This document shows, piece by piece, positions 5,762 through 8,309 of a stretch of DNA of 8,309 nt (within the stretch, counting starts at the first letter, position 1; each line of letters opens with the position of its first letter). The translations under genes were made by a program, and so were the position numbers. A model generated the notes under the pieces. It ran no database searches, was not told where the DNA came from, and worked only from the letters and a program-made list of their open reading frames with translations. The DNA is from Psychrobacter sp. (GTDB lineage Bacteria; Pseudomonadota; Gammaproteobacteria; Pseudomonadales; Moraxellaceae). The DNA lies in assembly GCA_012270355.1 (NCBI GenBank), contig JAAXIL010000071.1, positions 1 to 8,309 on the forward strand, written 5' to 3'.

Positions 5762-7858
5762 ATGAGCATTAACTCCACTTTAAACCTACTCGTTGTTGAC
5801 GACAATCAGCTATATGCTGAACGTATCGTTGAATTGCTTAGGCTATATTATGATGAGGTGAATCTGGGGTTTTTGGATGACAGAGAGGAACTCATCAAAA
5901 CCTTACGCCATTCTTGGGATGTCTTGGTTTTTGGCACCGCTTACGACATGAGCTTCACCGATGTGGTAGCAATTGTACAAGAAGCTGAGCTTGACTTACC
6001 TCTGCTTGGACTCATGAGCGACGAGATGGCAACCTCTGGTCGCAATGAGGAAGGTCTTCCCAAGATTATTGATGCCAATATCATCAAGGCTTTGGTGGCA
6101 GATAACGAAACACAAGTGGTGTTGGCTGTTCGGATATTGCATCAAGCCTTACTGACACGCCGTGAAATGGCGGGCATCAAACACGTATTGAGCGAAGCCG
6201 AACAACGGGCGAATATTCTAATTAAAAACTCCAAAAGTGCGGTGGCGTATCTCGATCAAGGCATTCATATTTATGCCAACGACCCGTATCTTGAAATGTT
6301 TGGGTTTGAGAGCATGGAGTCGCTCATTGGCGTGCCCATCATCGATTTGATCGCCTCTGGGGATAAAATCAAAGAGTTTAAGCAATTTTTGCGTCGTTTC
6401 GATAAAGGCAATCGCTCTAAGGTTGAATTTAAGTTCGAAAGTAAACGCAAGGATAGCTCAACCTTTGAAGCCAAACTACAACTGGCGGCGGCAACCTATG
6501 AGGGAGAACCTGTCACTCAGGTCATTATTCAACCTGACAATCAAGGTAACTCAGCAGAGCTGGCTGCTAAACTTGCCGAAGCCGAACGCCGAGACAGTCT
6601 AACAGGGCTGCTTAATCGACGTGGCTTTGAACATCAATTTGCTGAATTACTAAGCTCGGTTAAGTCTGGTGAAGCCAACGCTATTTTACTGTTCATTCGA
6701 TTGGACGGCATCGGTAAGATTAATTCCACGCTTGGTATCGAAGGGGTCGATGCCACCGTGAAACAAGTGGGCTATGTATTGAATGAGTTTTTTGAATACG
6801 GTGAGGTTAGTCGGTTTAGTGACAGTACCTTCACCGTACTTTTGCCTGATGCACGGCACGACGCAAAGCTTGATAAACGTATTGATGAGCTACAACAAAA
6901 AATCAGTGCCCTGCTCATTGAGGTGGGCTCACGTACTGCTACCACCACCATCACGATTGGCGGTGTAGACTTAGATGCTGACTCTCCAGAGCCCAAAGAG
7001 CTTGTCAATCGTGCCGTATCTTCTGCAAATGATGCGTTTGCCAGTAGCAATAATGTCGGTAATGCCGTCAAGTTTTATGATGCCAGCTTACATGCCTCAG
7101 AGGATGATACCGCCTTGGTTGAATACATGCAGTCTGCCCTCAAAAATGGACAGTTCAAACTGCTTTATCAGCCCATTTATGATATTGAAACCGACACCAG
7201 TAATTTCTTTGAAGTCTTCTTGCGGCTGCCGCTAGGAGATGGCACACTCATGACACCAGACAAGTTTTTACCGGTTGCACGAGCCCATGGTCTGATTGAA
7301 AAAATTGACCGCTGGGTATTGATCAATGCCTGTAAACAGCTTAATCGAACTCGTCAAATCCAACCGGATGCCCGTTTGCTGGTTCAACTCACCAGCGAAA
7401 CCCTTGCCAACACTCAAACTGCCAGCGTGATTAGTCAGTTGGTGAAAGCCATTGGCGGTGACACTAGCCCACTCGCTTTGCAGTTTAATGAGCCTGAGTT
7501 GGTTGAATACATGGCAGTTGCCAAAAAACAATTTGTTGCTATTAAGGCAACTGGCAGCGATATTGCTATTCGTGATTATGGTGCCACCGCCAAGACCAGC
7601 AAACTGCTTGATTATCTTGAACCCACCATGGCTCGCTTGGCACGCAATTATGTGACTGATTTGAGTAATACCGAAAACATGGACACCGTCAAATCTTTGG
7701 TGCAACGAACTAGTGATAAAGGCGTTGCCGTTATGATGCCCTATATTGAGGAAGCCTCGACGATGTCACAGGCGTGGAGCGTTGGAGCAAGATATCTGCA
7801 AGGGTATTACCTGCAAGAACCGACTGAGAATATGTTGGTTGCCAGCAGTGAAGGGTAA
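5762..7858 (+). CDS. fimX: FimX-like degenerate REC-PAS-GGDEF-EAL cyclic di-GMP effector
   Basis: The 698-aa protein has the architecture and length of Pseudomonas FimX (about 690 aa), a cyclic di-GMP-binding regulator of type IV pilus assembly at the cell pole. Domains in order: receiver-like (about 8-130; Asp13-Asp14 kept, but the phosphoacceptor position in DVLVFGTA is not Asp), PAS (about 150-256), GGDEF (about 276-440, starting RRDSLTGLLNRRGF) with the signature changed to SDSTF (353-357), and EAL (about 450-690) with EVF (484-486) after LLYQPIYDI. Other EAL active-site positions are also altered: VQLT for VNLS, LQFNE for LEITE, and RDYGAT for DDFGTG; QGYYLQEP near the end is kept. It is therefore likely neither a cyclase nor a phosphodiesterase but a ligand sensor, as shown for Pseudomonas FimX. 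AAAGGA upstream supports the ATG. The PilZ-motif gene precedes it by 100 bp and moxR follows by 42 bp. The symbol is by similarity; no pilus gene is present to confirm it. Confidence 0.85.
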   Translation: MSINSTLNLLVVDDNQLYAERIVELLRLYYDEVNLGFLDDREELIKTLRHSWDVLVFGTAYDMSFTDVVAIVQEAELDLPLLGLMSDEMATSGRNEEGLPKIIDANIIKALVADNETQVVLAVRILHQALLTRREMAGIKHVLSEAEQRANILIKNSKSAVAYLDQGIHIYANDPYLEMFGFESMESLIGVPIIDLIASGDKIKEFKQFLRRFDKGNRSKVEFKFESKRKDSSTFEAKLQLAAATYEGEPVTQVIIQPDNQGNSAELAAKLAEAERRDSLTGLLNRRGFEHQFAELLSSVKSGEANAILLFIRLDGIGKINSTLGIEGVDATVKQVGYVLNEFFEYGEVSRFSDSTFTVLLPDARHDAKLDKRIDELQQKISALLIEVGSRTATTTITIGGVDLDADSPEPKELVNRAVSSANDAFASSNNVGNAVKFYDASLHASEDDTALVEYMQSALKNGQFKLLYQPIYDIETDTSNFFEVFLRLPLGDGTLMTPDKFLPVARAHGLIEKIDRWVLINACKQLNRTRQIQPDARLLVQLTSETLANTQTASVISQLVKAIGGDTSPLALQFNEPELVEYMAVAKKQFVAIKATGSDIAIRDYGATAKTSKLLDYLEPTMARLARNYVTDLSNTENMDTVKSLVQRTSDKGVAVMMPYIEEASTMSQAWSVGARYLQGYYLQEPTENMLVASSEG

Positions 7859-7900
7859 CCTCCCTATACTCTCTTCTATTTAATCTAACACTGACTCTAT

Positions 7901-8309
7901 ATGCCTACCATGACATCGTCGTCTATGCCCGCTCCTCCTCATTTTCCAGAGGCAAGTTCCGTGCAACGCACGTTAAAAACACTTTTAGACCAATTAAATC
8001 AGGTAATTTTAGACAAACCAAACGTGACCAAATTGTCACTGGTTTGTCTGTTATCGGGCGGGCATTTGCTCTTGCAAGACTTACCAGGCATGGGCAAAAC
8101 CACATTGGCACACGGGCTTGCAAACCTTATGGGTTTAGCATTCAATCGGGTGCAATTTACCAATGACATGTTGCCTGCCGACATTTTGGGCATGAACCTC
8201 TATCGACAAGATGAGCATCGTTTTGAGTTTCGTAAAGGTCCGATTTTCACGCAGCTCTTGCTCGCCGATGAAATCAACCGCTCAAGACCCAAAACCCAAA
8301 GTGCCTTAC
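7901..8309 (+). CDS. MoxR-family AAA+ ATPase, 3' end outside window (partial)
   Basis: The first 136 residues of a MoxR-type AAA+ ATPase are present. These chaperone-like ATPases usually act with a DUF58/von Willebrand A-domain partner encoded just downstream, to mature or activate protein complexes. Visible motifs are Walker A DLPGMGKTT (60-68, Lys66), the family segment RVQFTNDMLPADILG (83-97), FEFRKGPIF (108-116) and Walker B LLLADEINRS (119-128, Asp123-Glu124), followed by PKTQSAL at the edge. The start is uncertain. ATGs at 7901, 7910 and 7925 are in frame but none has a Shine-Dalgarno, whereas GTG at 7961 has AGAGG eight bases upstream and would put Walker A at the depth usual for the family. 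It lies 42 bp after the FimX-like stop with no terminator, so read-through is possible, but a functional link is not implied. Confidence 0.9.
   Translation, partial: MPTMTSSSMPAPPHFPEASSVQRTLKTLLDQLNQVILDKPNVTKLSLVCLLSGGHLLLQDLPGMGKTTLAHGLANLMGLAFNRVQFTNDMLPADILGMNLYRQDEHRFEFRKGPIFTQLLLADEINRSRPKTQSAL

Noticed and set aside
6235..6243. AAGTGCGGT, identical to the Haemophilus uptake signal core
   Set aside because: Only one copy was noticed, inside the FimX-like coding region; a 9-mer can occur once by chance and the gene content is not Pasteurellaceae.
7268..7705. Minus-strand 145-codon open frame inside the FimX-like gene
   Set aside because: It overlaps the EAL domain entirely, and the sense protein has clear family motifs, so this is an antisense shadow.

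Overview
The window looks like chromosomal DNA of a gammaproteobacterium, most likely a member of the Moraxellaceae (Moraxella/Psychrobacter-like). The reasons are moderate GC with AT-rich intergenic DNA, a SohB/EF-P/EpmB set of gammaproteobacterial type, and a FimX-like REC-PAS-GGDEF-EAL protein of the kind found in twitching Pseudomonadales. The genus is inference from gene content and composition; no marker gene settles it.

Left part (1-2314, minus strand): a partial metallo-beta-lactamase-fold-like protein lies downstream of a SohB-type S49 serine peptidase, and the two are probably co-transcribed. A clear intrinsic terminator separates them from efp (elongation factor P, with Lys34 in a KPGKGQA loop).

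Middle (2315-2665): the 351-bp divergent intergenic region between efp and epmB is almost filled by a 287-bp non-coding element. It has perfect 21-bp terminal inverted repeats, TA at each outer edge, and two internal stem-loops, which is MITE-like. Because it ends 28 bp from efp and 36 bp from epmB, it must shape expression of both genes, and both halves contain outward-facing promoter-like sequences. epmB (2666-3790) encodes the radical-SAM lysine 2,3-aminomutase that makes (R)-beta-lysine for modification of EF-P Lys34. Substrate protein and modification enzyme are therefore divergent neighbours; the ligase gene epmA is not in the window. epmB has no visible Shine-Dalgarno, but a perfect TATAAT sits 8 bp before its ATG, which suggests a leaderless mRNA.

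Right part (3946-8309, plus strand): a 571-aa protein of no recognised named family carries the two PilZ sequence motifs (RxxxR and DxSxxG) that bind cyclic di-GMP. It is followed by a 698-aa FimX-like protein in which the receiver, GGDEF and EAL signatures are all degenerate, so it is probably a cyclic di-GMP sensor rather than an enzyme. Together they look like a two-gene cyclic di-GMP effector module, plausibly for type IV pili or twitching. A MoxR-family AAA+ ATPase starts next and runs off the window.

I see no tRNA, rRNA, CRISPR array, transposase gene or phage gene. The most interesting points are the PilZ-FimX pairing and the MITE-like element controlling the EF-P/EpmB divergent promoter region.
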